Made by a program: the position numbers and the translations under genes | In this document: positions 14,645-21,979 of the stretch, piece by piece | Numbering within the stretch: position 1 is the first letter of the stretch | Layout of the letters: each line of letters opens with the position of its first letter | The notes under the pieces: model-generated | Database searches by the model: none | What the model saw: the letters and a program-made list of their open reading frames with translations, nothing else | Told to the model about the DNA's origin: nothing | Assembly (NCBI GenBank): GCA_016293265.1 | Contig: JAEDEN010000028.1 | Coordinates: 1-22,495, forward strand | Reading direction: 5' to 3' | DNA: 22,495 nt | DNA from: Oscillospiraceae bacterium | Lineage (GTDB): Bacteria > Bacillota > Clostridia > Oscillospirales > Oscillospiraceae

Positions 14645-16108
14645 TCAATGGACGCCGTCCAGAATCGCTCCCTGAGCGCGCAGGATATCCTGCATTTCCT
14701 TCACATACTTCTCCTGCTCGATCTCGCGGGGAGACACACCGTACTTCACGCACAGGCCGGCAGCGACACCGGCGGCCTGGCCGGTAACCACGGTCTGCAT
14801 GAGGAAGCGCATATAAGCGCCGCGGTCAGTAGAGACATGCTTGCCCGCCACCAGAAGGTTATCGACCTTCAGAGGAACCATGCAGCGGTAAGGGATGTCA
14901 TTCGTGCCGCCCTTGGGAGGCTTACCTGCGACCTTGCCGTTCCCCAGGGTGATCGTCTCGTTGCTGGCCACATGAACTGCGCCGGCGGCGAACTGGTTCT
15001 TGCCGATGCAGTCATAGAAGCGCTGGCCGTTCACCACGTCGGAAGCGGTGATCTTGTAGTCACACATGATGCGGCGGCCTTCACGCAGCCGCAGCTCAGT
15101 ACCGACGCGCACCAGATAGGCATTCTCAAAGCCGGGCATATACTTGCGGAAGAACTTCAGCGCAATAATGCACTGGTGGCGGCATTCCACCTCGGCCTTG
15201 GTCAGATCCCAAGCGTCACAGCTCCAGCAATTGGGAACCTGGCTGCTGTGCTGCATATGGGCCTGGATCTCACCGCCCTCACGGGGCATGAGGAAGAAGC
15301 CGACGCCGGAATAGGGGTGCCAATCGCCGTTTTTCAGCGCCTCGTCCATGATCTTGTAGAAACCGCGCAGATCGCCATAGTCCATGATGTTCGTGATCTT
15401 GCGCATGATTTCGTAGTGCTCTTCGCGGGAGCGGGGAGGATAATCACCGCACTGGCCCTCTTCGGGACCGGAGTACAGGATCTGGTCGGGATTCTCGTGG
15501 ATGTACTCGATCATCTCGTCCCAGTTGATGCCGCCCATGGTGAAGCAGATGGTCTGGGGCTCGCACTCCTCGCGGGGCAGCAGCTCATAATCGCAGCCGG
15601 CACGCACGGCAATATCGCCCTCGCCGGTGCAGTCGATGACGACCTTGGCCTCGATAACGGAGCGGCCGTTGGCATTTTCGACCACAACGCCGTTCACCTT
15701 GCCGTCATTCTTCTGCACATCAACTACCAGCGTATGCAGCAGCAGATCCACATTGTTCTCGGTCATTACCTCGAAGATCTCGAGGCCCCACCAATCCGGA
15801 TCCACATAAGAGAAGGTGTAGCCGGAATGGGTACGGTATTCGTTCAAATCGTGGGGATATGCATGGCCCTCTTTCAGCAGACGGCTGTGCATTTCCTCGG
15901 CGAAGCCGGCGATGACCTGCTCGTCATAGCTGTTGAACAGGTTTGCGTAAGAGAATCCCGGAGGGCCGGATACGTTCATCTGACCGCCGAGTGCACCGTT
16001 ACGCTCAATGAGCAGGGTCTTTGCTCCGCCGCGGGCCGCTGCGACTGCCGCTGCAGTACCGGAAGTACCGCCGCCGCAAACAACAACGTCATATGCTCTT
16101 CTTTCCAT
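14645..16108 (-). CDS. FAD-dependent oxidoreductase (FAD_oxidored type), copy 1
   Basis: A 487-aa cytoplasmic flavoprotein. The N-terminus has the FAD dinucleotide-binding fold: strand YDVVVCGGGTSG with Gly12-x-Gly14-x-x-Gly17, the acidic end of strand 2 (LLIER) and LGGQ. Mid-protein is VVIDCTGEGDIAVRAGC; the C-terminus has the second flavin-contact segment IPYRCMVPLKVDNLLVAGKHVSTDRGAYMRF and TGQAAGVAAGL. No signal peptide is seen, so it works in the cytoplasm. The reaction and substrate are unknown; the family contains reductases and dehydrogenases of organic acids and related compounds. It is followed by a hairpin and preceded by the UGSC-like gene by 56 bp. AAGGAG is about 9 nt before the ATG. 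It has an equal-length paralogue at 20041-21504, roughly 45-50% identical by eye. Confidence 0.85.
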   Translation of the reverse strand: MERRAYDVVVCGGGTSGTAAAVAAARGGAKTLLIERNGALGGQMNVSGPPGFSYANLFNSYDEQVIAGFAEEMHSRLLKEGHAYPHDLNEYRTHSGYTFSYVDPDWWGLEIFEVMTENNVDLLLHTLVVDVQKNDGKVNGVVVENANGRSVIEAKVVIDCTGEGDIAVRAGCDYELLPREECEPQTICFTMGGINWDEMIEYIHENPDQILYSGPEEGQCGDYPPRSREEHYEIMRKITNIMDYGDLRGFYKIMDEALKNGDWHPYSGVGFFLMPREGGEIQAHMQHSSQVPNCWSCDAWDLTKAEVECRHQCIIALKFFRKYMPGFENAYLVRVGTELRLREGRRIMCDYKITASDVVNGQRFYDCIGKNQFAAGAVHVASNETITLGNGKVAGKPPKGGTNDIPYRCMVPLKVDNLLVAGKHVSTDRGAYMRFLMQTVVTGQAAGVAAGLCVKYGVSPREIEQEKYVKEMQDILRAQGAILDGVH

Positions 16109-16164
16109 TTGCGTTCGCTCCTTATCATATTTTTTGCCGGGATTTGATTACAGAAAAAGGTGGA

Positions 16165-17874
16165 TTAGCGCTTGAAGTCCTCGATGGACTTGGCGATGGT
16201 GCCGTCGGGCAGGCGCAGGGCCTCAACGCAGCCCTCGCTGTGCAGAGCCCAAGGCAGAATCACGCCGGAATGGCCGCCGCGGCCGCCGATGGTGACCACT
16301 TCCACATCCTTGGGGAAGCGGGTGACCGGCAGGGGATGACGGTTGGCCCACTCCTTGGGACGGACAGGCATCAGTCCGCGGCCATTGACCATGGGAGTCT
16401 GATGATACACATACTGGTGAATGTGCTCCTGGATCATTTCCTTGGTGTAGCCAGCCTTCTTCAGCATCATGGCGTGGTCGGGAGTCAGGCAGACCACCAG
16501 GGGACCGGGCATGTAAGCGTTGTTGGAGCCCAGAGTCGTGCAGCAGGCGGTAATGGTATCCAGCAGGTCATGGCCGTTCAGGCTCAGGAAGTCGATGATG
16601 TCGTGGATGGGCTCCGCCTTCAGCAGATAGACCGTGGTGGTCTCGGAATCGAAATGATCCTCGTTAATCATGTTCCACTGGGCAAGGGAGGGCTCCTCGG
16701 CGAAGCAGTAGGTGAACTCGGCCTGAGAGGCGATGCAGTCCAAATCGCACACACCGGGCACAGAACGCAGGGCGTTCATGATGACCAGGTTGATGGCGCG
16801 GCCGATGGTGGCGTTGGCGGGGTAACCGGGACCCTGGCAGCCCTGCTTGCCGGAAACACCGATCTCCTGGGCAATGGGGCCGGAAACAATGCACATATTG
16901 CCGCCGGGGTGAGAGGTGGTAACGGACTGGTTGAAGTTATACAGGGGGCTGTTCAGTGCCTTGAAGGCAGCCACCAGAACGGGCATGGCGGTGGGCTTGC
17001 AGCCTGCCATCACAGCGGCGATGGCAACATCCTTGACGGTGATCTCTCTTCCACTGGGGCCGGAGGGATCCACCAGCTTGGTGTTCTCATCCCAGGGGCA
17101 GTACTCCATCATCGCCTCATAGCGGCGCTTGGTGGGGGGGATGATGGGCAGGCCGTCGGAAATATGTTCGGCGTTGAAGAAGTCCATGACCTCTTCCATG
17201 TAAGCACCGGGCTCGCCGGCCTTGGCCTCGTCGTATTCAGGGACGAAGGGCAGGAGGCCGTCCTTGGCGGGGGCAACCTTGTCCATCTTGAAGTCGATGT
17301 GGGCCAGCTCCTTCAGCTTTTCGCCGTTGCTGGTCAGGGAAGCCAGGATGTAATCCCACTTCTTATCGACCTCGGCTGCCACCTCTTCCACGGTGGAGGC
17401 CTGGTAGATGTCAACAGAGCACAGGCACAGCTCGCCGGCACGGTAGACGCCAACGCCCTCGGTGATGGCGGTGCCCGGAGGGGCCGTCATGTAGACGGCG
17501 GGGATGCCGATCTTTTCCAGAGCGATGGTCAGAACGGTGGTGGAGGAGGAGGTTCCCATATCGCCGAATGCAACGATAGCGGCAACGGGCTTTTCCTCGG
17601 CCAGCATCTTGGCATATTCCATCAGCTTGTCGGCGTTCTTGCCGCGGACGGTCTCGGTGTACTCCACCCACTTGGTGTCGTCGCAGCCGATCTCACGCAG
17701 ATGCTCCTTGATGCGGTCAAATACGGTGTAGTAATTGCAGAACCCCAGCTTCGTGTTGTTGTAGAACAGAATCTTGCCGGTTTTCAGTTCTTCCAGAGAG
17801 GGGCGCTTCGCCAGCTGAAGCATGGGGCGCTCCTGATACCCGCGGGGGTCCAGCATCTTGTCAATTGTGGCCAT
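16165..17874 (-). CDS. UGSC-like domain fused to a DGLPIIPPT-type domain
   Basis: A 569-aa cytoplasmic protein, first gene of the minus-strand operon. Residues 1-190 resemble the UGSC (seleno)protein family: the MLDPRGYQ start, the KTGKILFYNNTK strand, and a central VAAIVAFGDMGTSSSTTVLTIALEKIGIPAVYM. In the family the same place reads GDUGSCTSCS, so here Met106 replaces Sec/Cys and the two other redox Cys are Ser/Thr. Residues 235-569 match, from memory, the separate DGLPIIPPT-type protein often found near UGSC genes, with AIAAVMAGCKPTAMPVLVAAF, TTSHPGGNMCIVSGPIAQEIG and YPANATIGRAINLVI. ATG at 17874 is chosen because GGGAGG is 7 nt upstream; the frame is open to 17982. It leads into the FAD enzyme gene. 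Function unknown. The UGSC assignment is by motif recall and should be tested. Confidence 0.65.
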   Translation of the reverse strand: MATIDKMLDPRGYQERPMLQLAKRPSLEELKTGKILFYNNTKLGFCNYYTVFDRIKEHLREIGCDDTKWVEYTETVRGKNADKLMEYAKMLAEEKPVAAIVAFGDMGTSSSTTVLTIALEKIGIPAVYMTAPPGTAITEGVGVYRAGELCLCSVDIYQASTVEEVAAEVDKKWDYILASLTSNGEKLKELAHIDFKMDKVAPAKDGLLPFVPEYDEAKAGEPGAYMEEVMDFFNAEHISDGLPIIPPTKRRYEAMMEYCPWDENTKLVDPSGPSGREITVKDVAIAAVMAGCKPTAMPVLVAAFKALNSPLYNFNQSVTTSHPGGNMCIVSGPIAQEIGVSGKQGCQGPGYPANATIGRAINLVIMNALRSVPGVCDLDCIASQAEFTYCFAEEPSLAQWNMINEDHFDSETTTVYLLKAEPIHDIIDFLSLNGHDLLDTITACCTTLGSNNAYMPGPLVVCLTPDHAMMLKKAGYTKEMIQEHIHQYVYHQTPMVNGRGLMPVRPKEWANRHPLPVTRFPKDVEVVTIGGRGGHSGVILPWALHSEGCVEALRLPDGTIAKSIEDFKR

Positions 17875-18070
17875 TTCATTTCCTCCCATCATTATTTGCC
17901 TGATGATTTGCCTGCTTGCGTCAGGCATCCAAGCATTTCTTGATTTATACATTATCCTTTTCGACGCGTTATTACAATTCAAATGCGGCGGCCCCTCTTT
18001 CCAAAACGGAATTATTCAATAAAACATCCACATCTTACGTCCCGCGAATTGTGCACTTTGACGATCTCCC

Positions 18071-18118
18071 ATTTCACCGACCCATTTTTTGGAAAAAGAA
18101 TACCCGTTGCATTTCACC
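18071..18118. repeat. ATTTCACC direct repeat, 40 bp apart
   Basis: ATTTCACC occurs at 18071-18078 and 18111-18118, each followed within a few bases by a T-rich run (TTTTTTGG / TTTTTGAGG). The 40-bp period is close to four helical turns, so the two copies lie on the same DNA face, as in LysR recognition and activation sites (inference). Confidence 0.4.
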
Positions 18119-18194
18119 ACTTTTTGAGGTAGAATTATTGACATAACAGCAGATTTTGGGGATTTCAAGGATTTTCCAGCAAATGATGACAAGA

Positions 18195-18233
18195 ACCGCA
18201 GGCCATTTATTCGGTGCTTTCTGATACTGCGGT
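18195..18233. repeat. Inverted repeat upstream of lysR
   Basis: ACCGCAG (18195-18201) and CTGCGGT (18227-18233) with a 25-nt centre, about 70-110 bp before the lysR ATG. It could form a hairpin in the leader or be an operator. Weak evidence. Confidence 0.3.
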
Positions 18234-18304
18234 CATTCCCTTCTCTGCCCTTCCCACACCGCTTTTATGAATATCGGGTACTTTTTTAAGGAGCTTTACA
18301 GAAG

Positions 18305-19261
18305 ATGAAAATTGAGAGGCTTCTCTGCTTTCAGGCAGTTTCACAGTTCAGAAGTTTTTCCAAAGCAGCGGACAATTTGTATATTTCTCAGTCCTCCCTT
18401 TCCAAGAATATCAAGGCGTTGGAGGACGAGCTTGGCGGAGCTTTGTTTATCCGGAAGAGCAACAATCTGGTCACGCTTTCCCCGTTCGGCGAATTCATCT
18501 CCAATGAAATCAACAATATTATTGAAGACTATCATATCTTAATCAGCGCCGCGGACAGTTACAAAATCAACCATTCCAAAAAGCTCACCATCGCTACGTT
18601 CCTGAATATTGCACACAGCGGGATACTCCGTCCTTTAACGGAATTTGAGGCAAATCAGGACAATTTTTACATCGAAACAATCGAAAAAGAACACTCCATG
18701 CTGCGCATGGAGCTGGCGATGCATCATGTGGATGTCTGCTTTGGCTACAGGGAGCTCATCGGGGATGCGCAGGATTATACGATCTTCCCCCTGTTTCAGG
18801 ATCCGCTCATCCTGGTAACGACCAAGGAGCAGGCTGCCGCGCGGGGCTGGAAGGGAAGCCTGAATTTAGCTGATTTGAGCACGGTTCCCTTTTGCTTTCC
18901 AAGGGAGGACCTGGAGCTGTTTACGTTTCTCAACAACGTTTGCTGGGCCAACGGATTCAAACCTCAGCTCACCCACTCCAATGTCCGCCTGGGCACGATC
19001 CGCCAATATATTTCCGTGGGACTGCGGTGCACCTTGCAGTTCGACAGCATTTCTCACTCCAAATTCTATGACAGGCAGTTTGAATTTTTTGAGCTGAAAA
19101 ACGCCCCTTTCCTCACCTTTTCCATGTACGTTGAGAACCAGCACGCCAAACAGATGAAGACGAAGCTGGTGGACTACATCCTTAAATGGTGTGACGACAA
19201 CAATTACCATGTGGACCGCGGGATAAGGCCGACCTGTTTGGCTATGGAGGAAGAATCATAA
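18305..19261 (+). CDS. LysR family transcriptional regulator
   Basis: A 318-aa LysR-type regulator. The N-terminal winged helix is clear: LLCFQAVSQFRSFSKAADNLYISQSSLSKNIKALEDELGGALFIRKSNNLVTLSPFG (about residues 6-63). A linker helix follows, then a LysR substrate-binding domain from about 92 (KKLTIATFLNIAHSGILRPLTEFE, and later PLILVTTKEQ). Effector unknown. AAGGAG is 11 nt before the ATG, slightly far. It is divergent from the UGSC-like/FAD/TRAP operon and upstream of a second FAD enzyme, so it is the likely local regulator, with a metabolite of the pathway as co-inducer. The following gene begins 1 bp after the stop, so the two are coupled. Confidence 0.93.
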   Translation: MKIERLLCFQAVSQFRSFSKAADNLYISQSSLSKNIKALEDELGGALFIRKSNNLVTLSPFGEFISNEINNIIEDYHILISAADSYKINHSKKLTIATFLNIAHSGILRPLTEFEANQDNFYIETIEKEHSMLRMELAMHHVDVCFGYRELIGDAQDYTIFPLFQDPLILVTTKEQAAARGWKGSLNLADLSTVPFCFPREDLELFTFLNNVCWANGFKPQLTHSNVRLGTIRQYISVGLRCTLQFDSISHSKFYDRQFEFFELKNAPFLTFSMYVENQHAKQMKTKLVDYILKWCDDNNYHVDRGIRPTCLAMEEES

Positions 19262-19262
19262 A

Positions 19263-19853
19263 ATGAATACACCGAACACACACGCCAAGTATACCGCCGA
19301 CATGGTTCACACTGAGGAAACCATTCGCCTTTACGCCATTACGCAGTATAATCTGTTCCGAAAGAAGCAAAAATATCTGACCACACTGGCCTCCTGCGCC
19401 CTGATTGTCTCCGGTATGCTGATCCGTACAGATATTTGGCCAAGAGCACTGCTCCTGCTGATCGGTTGTGTTCTCGCCACAAATCTCTACGCCGCGCCGA
19501 AGCACATCGCCGATGAAGTTATCCGCCGCTTCAACGGCCGCCTCCCTGTACTCTGCTACAGCTTTGGCGCTGACCGGTTCACCGTCAATACATCTTCTGT
19601 GCCGGTTTGTTACGATTCGGTTTTTCTGCTGGCGGATGACAAAAAATATCTCTACATCTTTCTGACCCCGGAAACCGGCTATATGATGAATAAAGCCTCC
19701 GTTTCCGGCGAAGATGGTTATGAGGGCCTTGTAAAGACACTGGAAGAAGCCTCCGGGAGAACCACCAGGCATACGGTTCGGCTGAGTGAAGTCAGCCTCA
19801 AAACGATGATTGCAAACATTCGGAGCCGCTTTCCCAATTCTGGCCGTCTGTGA
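19263..19853 (+). CDS. YcxB-like membrane protein
   Basis: A 196-aa protein of unknown function. Residues 1-37 are cytoplasmic and charged, then two hydrophobic helices (about 40-57 and 63-78) lead to a C-terminal soluble domain. The last part (RFTVNTSSVPVCYDSVFLLADDKKYLYIFLTPETGYMMNKASV) resembles the YcxB-like C-terminal domain of Firmicute membrane proteins: a short strand, Y-x-S-V, D-D-x-K-Y-x-Y-I-F, then x-G-Y. This is by eye. It starts 1 bp after the lysR stop, with GGAGGAAG inside the end of lysR 8 nt upstream, so translation is coupled to lysR. A link between this membrane protein and LysR activity is possible but unproven. Confidence 0.7.
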   Translation: MNTPNTHAKYTADMVHTEETIRLYAITQYNLFRKKQKYLTTLASCALIVSGMLIRTDIWPRALLLLIGCVLATNLYAAPKHIADEVIRRFNGRLPVLCYSFGADRFTVNTSSVPVCYDSVFLLADDKKYLYIFLTPETGYMMNKASVSGEDGYEGLVKTLEEASGRTTRHTVRLSEVSLKTMIANIRSRFPNSGRL

Positions 19854-19882
19854 TCCCTCCTCCTCTTTTTCCGTTGTGGAAG

Positions 19883-19909
19883 ACAGAATTCTCCCTATTT
19901 TTCTGTTTT
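19883..19909 (+). terminator. Weak terminator after the YcxB-like gene
   Basis: ACAGAA (19883-19888) can pair with TTCTGT (19901-19906), then TTT. The stem is only 6 bp and AT-rich, so the call is tentative. It is 30 bp past the stop codon and upstream of the next promoter candidate. Confidence 0.3.
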
Positions 19910-19935
19910 GGAATAGTTTCTCTCTCAAATTGAAT

Positions 19936-19944
19936 TGTTAAAAT
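19936..19944 (+). promoter_or_regulatory. Extended -10 promoter candidate for the second FAD enzyme
   Basis: TGT followed by TAAAAT, an extended -10 about 97 bp before the ATG at 20041. The -35 is poor (GTTTCT at 17 bp), which would suit an activator such as the LysR protein. Confidence 0.35.
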
Positions 19945-20040
19945 GGAAGATCCACGGTAGACTGAACTTACAATCTTAAAACAAGCGGGGTCTTCTGCAT
20001 TTCTGCTTCGTTTTAAAAAATTCATGAGAGGTGGAAAAAG

Positions 20041-21504
20041 ATGAGCGGTTATGATGTCCAATATGATGTAATTGTCTGCGGCGGTGGAACTTCCGGCTTT
20101 AGCGCCGCGATTCAGGCGGCACGCGGAGGCGCCAACGTCCTGATGATCGAAAAAACAGGTTGCCTCGGCGGGCAGCTGACCGTTTCCGGCCCTCCGGGCT
20201 TCGCTTACGCACGTATGTTCAACTGCTTTGGCCAGCAGGACAGCAAGGGTATTATGGAAGAAACGCACCAGCGCCTGTATCGGGCGGGCCATGCGCTTCC
20301 CCATCTTCGCCCCAAGCACCGCGTAGGCGCAGGCTATACGTTTTCCTATATCGACCCCGAGTGGTGGGTCCTGATGGCATTCGATATGTGCGAGGAAGAA
20401 GGCGTTAACCTGCTTTTGGATGCGCTGGTCGTTGACGCGATCGTAGAAAACAACGTAATCAAAGGCGTCACCGTGGAAGACTGCGGCGGCCGCCACAATA
20501 TTTACGGCAAGACCGTGATCGACTGCACCGGTGAAGGATATCTGGCCACATATGCCGGCTGCGAAACCAATATGTCCCCCTTGGATATGCTGGAGCCTCA
20601 TACCATTTGCTTCACCGCCGATGGCGTTGATTGGGATAAGCTGATGAAGTACATCAACCGCCACCCGGATCAGTTCACCTATAACCAGCTCATCAATCCC
20701 TACGCTTCCGTCACCGTGGAGCAGGTTCTGAAGGCCTACGAGGATGCGATCGACCCCATGGAGCTGGGTGAGATCATGGGCTTTAACGACCTGCGGGAAA
20801 CCGCCCTCTATAACGGAGATTGGCATCCCTACAGCGGCGCCGGATTCTTCCTGCAGCCCAAGGAGGGAAATAAAGTACTTGCCCACTTCCAGCACTCCTC
20901 CCAGTGGGATCACACGTCTCCCTATGACGCATGGCAAATGACCCGCTGCCATATCGAGTGCCGCAAGCAGATTGAAATTGCCTGGCGCTTCTTCAAGCAT
21001 TACGTGCCCGGCTTTGAGAACGCATACATTGTAAAAATGGGCACCGAGCTTCGCATCCGCGAGGGCGCCATGGTTATGGGCGATTATGTCCTGACCGGAG
21101 AGGACATTGGGAATACCTGCCGCTTTGAGGACAGCATTGGCCTCTCCTCCTTCCCCGCCGGCGCCTTCCACACCACGAATGTAAATACCCTCAACAGCAT
21201 CGGCAAGGATAACGGCGGCACCACCAAGCGCTATCCCAAGGGCTCCTATGAGATTCCCTACCGGATTCTGGTTCCCCGTAAGATCGAAAACCTGCTGGTT
21301 GCCGGCAAATGCGTATCTACAGACCGGAACGGCCATATGCGTTTTGTGGCCCAGACCTTCGTTACCGGCCAGGCTGCAGGCGCGGCGGCAGCCCTGGCAG
21401 TCAAAAAGGGCTGCACCCCCAGAGAGATCGAGAACTGCGTCGGTGAGCTGCAGCAGATTCTGATCGACAGCGGAGCGGTGGTCTTTGCAAAAGATTTGAA
21501 ATAA
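20041..21504 (+). CDS. FAD-dependent oxidoreductase (FAD_oxidored type), copy 2
   Basis: A 487-aa cytoplasmic flavoprotein, the paralogue of the 14645-16108 product. FAD fold: YDVIVCGGGTSG (Gly14-x-Gly16-x-x-Gly19), LMIEK and LGGQ at the N-terminus; TVIDCTGEGYLATYAGC in the middle; IPYRILVPRKIENLLVAGKCVSTDRNGHMRF and TGQAAGAAAAL near the end. Blocks shared with copy 1 include SGPPGF, GYTFSYIDPEWW, NGDWHPYSGAGFFL, QHSSQ and PGFENAYIVKMGTELRIREG, so both probably act on related substrates. Not shared: the region around residues 225-245, where copy 1 has a different insert. GAGAGGTGG precedes the ATG. It is monocistronic, ending in a hairpin at 21565-21600 and a strong terminator at 21620-21660. 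Reaction unknown. Confidence 0.87.
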   Translation: MSGYDVQYDVIVCGGGTSGFSAAIQAARGGANVLMIEKTGCLGGQLTVSGPPGFAYARMFNCFGQQDSKGIMEETHQRLYRAGHALPHLRPKHRVGAGYTFSYIDPEWWVLMAFDMCEEEGVNLLLDALVVDAIVENNVIKGVTVEDCGGRHNIYGKTVIDCTGEGYLATYAGCETNMSPLDMLEPHTICFTADGVDWDKLMKYINRHPDQFTYNQLINPYASVTVEQVLKAYEDAIDPMELGEIMGFNDLRETALYNGDWHPYSGAGFFLQPKEGNKVLAHFQHSSQWDHTSPYDAWQMTRCHIECRKQIEIAWRFFKHYVPGFENAYIVKMGTELRIREGAMVMGDYVLTGEDIGNTCRFEDSIGLSSFPAGAFHTTNVNTLNSIGKDNGGTTKRYPKGSYEIPYRILVPRKIENLLVAGKCVSTDRNGHMRFVAQTFVTGQAAGAAAALAVKKGCTPREIENCVGELQQILIDSGAVVFAKDLK

Positions 21505-21619
21505 GCAGAACTACCCGCATCTCCCGCCTGGGGATATCCATTTCACCAGGCACGTAACCCCCTTGCCCAGACAGCCTCATCCCCATAACAGCGTCTGGGC
21601 CAAATATTGAAGCTTCAAG

Positions 21620-21660
21620 AAAAAGAGCGCTCTCCGGTCCTCCGGGAGAGCGCTCTTTTT
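21620..21660. terminator. Strong bidirectional terminator
   Basis: Perfect 16-bp stem (21620-21635 with 21645-21660), AAAAAGAGCGCTCTCC-type arm with a TTTTT end on the plus strand and TTTTT on the minus strand. Loop 9 nt. It can end transcription of the plus-strand FAD gene and of anything arriving from the right. Confidence 0.92.
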
Positions 21661-21979
21661 ATGAATGCACCATGTGGAAAGTACGGCGGACCCCTTTTGC
21701 TCCGCCTGCGGGCCGCTGTGTGTCCCCACCTCCTTCACCGGGAGATGTCGTAAAAGTCTGCGACCGGGTTTGCAGCAAAACAAGGGCAGCTCTTCCGCCG
21801 CCCAAGAAACTCACATCGGGGATTTGTGCAGCGAATGCCGTCGCCTTTTCCAAGACAGCCGCCATCGCCTGCCGCCAGCAGAACCGGTTCAAGATTGCAA
21901 CCGGCCGAGCTGGTCAACCGCCAAAGTGTTGCCATAGCCTTCAGAGAATCATCAGGGATTTTTCCACGAGAGCGGAGGA
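21661..21979. other. 320-bp gap with no secure gene
   Basis: GGCGGA (21685-21690) and TCCGCC (21701-21706) form a small hairpin. On the minus strand, 21735-21935 holds a 66-codon Cys-rich frame (ATG at 21935, weak GAAGG site; ends ...FYDISR) and an overlapping frame in another phase to 21659. Neither resembles a known protein. They could be decayed coding remnants, a real small protein, or chance reading in GC-rich DNA. Confidence 0.4.

Larger units (their letters stand above)
17875..18304. promoter_or_regulatory. 430-bp divergent control region between UGSC-like and lysR genes
   Basis: AT-rich gap compared with its surroundings, holding the ribosome sites of both divergent genes. A TTGACA sits at 18138-18143 on the plus strand, but its -10 (GATTTC at 17-bp spacing) is poor. 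No clean minus-strand promoter was found. A direct repeat and an inverted repeat (listed separately) are candidate LysR sites. No ORF of note lies here. Confidence 0.6.

Noticed and set aside
14648..16147. 499-codon open frame antisense to the first FAD enzyme
   Set aside because: Shadow of the real gene, Ala/His/Leu-rich and without motifs.
17536..17565. In-frame UGA selenocysteine codon in the UGSC-like gene
   Set aside because: The aligned position is ATG (Met), and no in-frame stop lies in the gene, so it is not a selenoprotein.
16021..17943. 640-codon open frame on the plus strand, antisense to the UGSC-like gene
   Set aside because: Gly/His/Gln/Val-rich composition with no motifs. It mirrors the biased third-base usage of the true minus-strand gene and has no ribosome site.
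19798..21336. 512-codon open frame antisense to the second FAD enzyme
   Set aside because: No family resemblance; the plus-strand frame has a clear FAD fold. High GC at third positions keeps the antisense open.
21540..21547. Third copy of ATTTCACC downstream of the second FAD gene
   Set aside because: An 8-mer recurs by chance in a region this size, and its place after the gene does not fit an operator.
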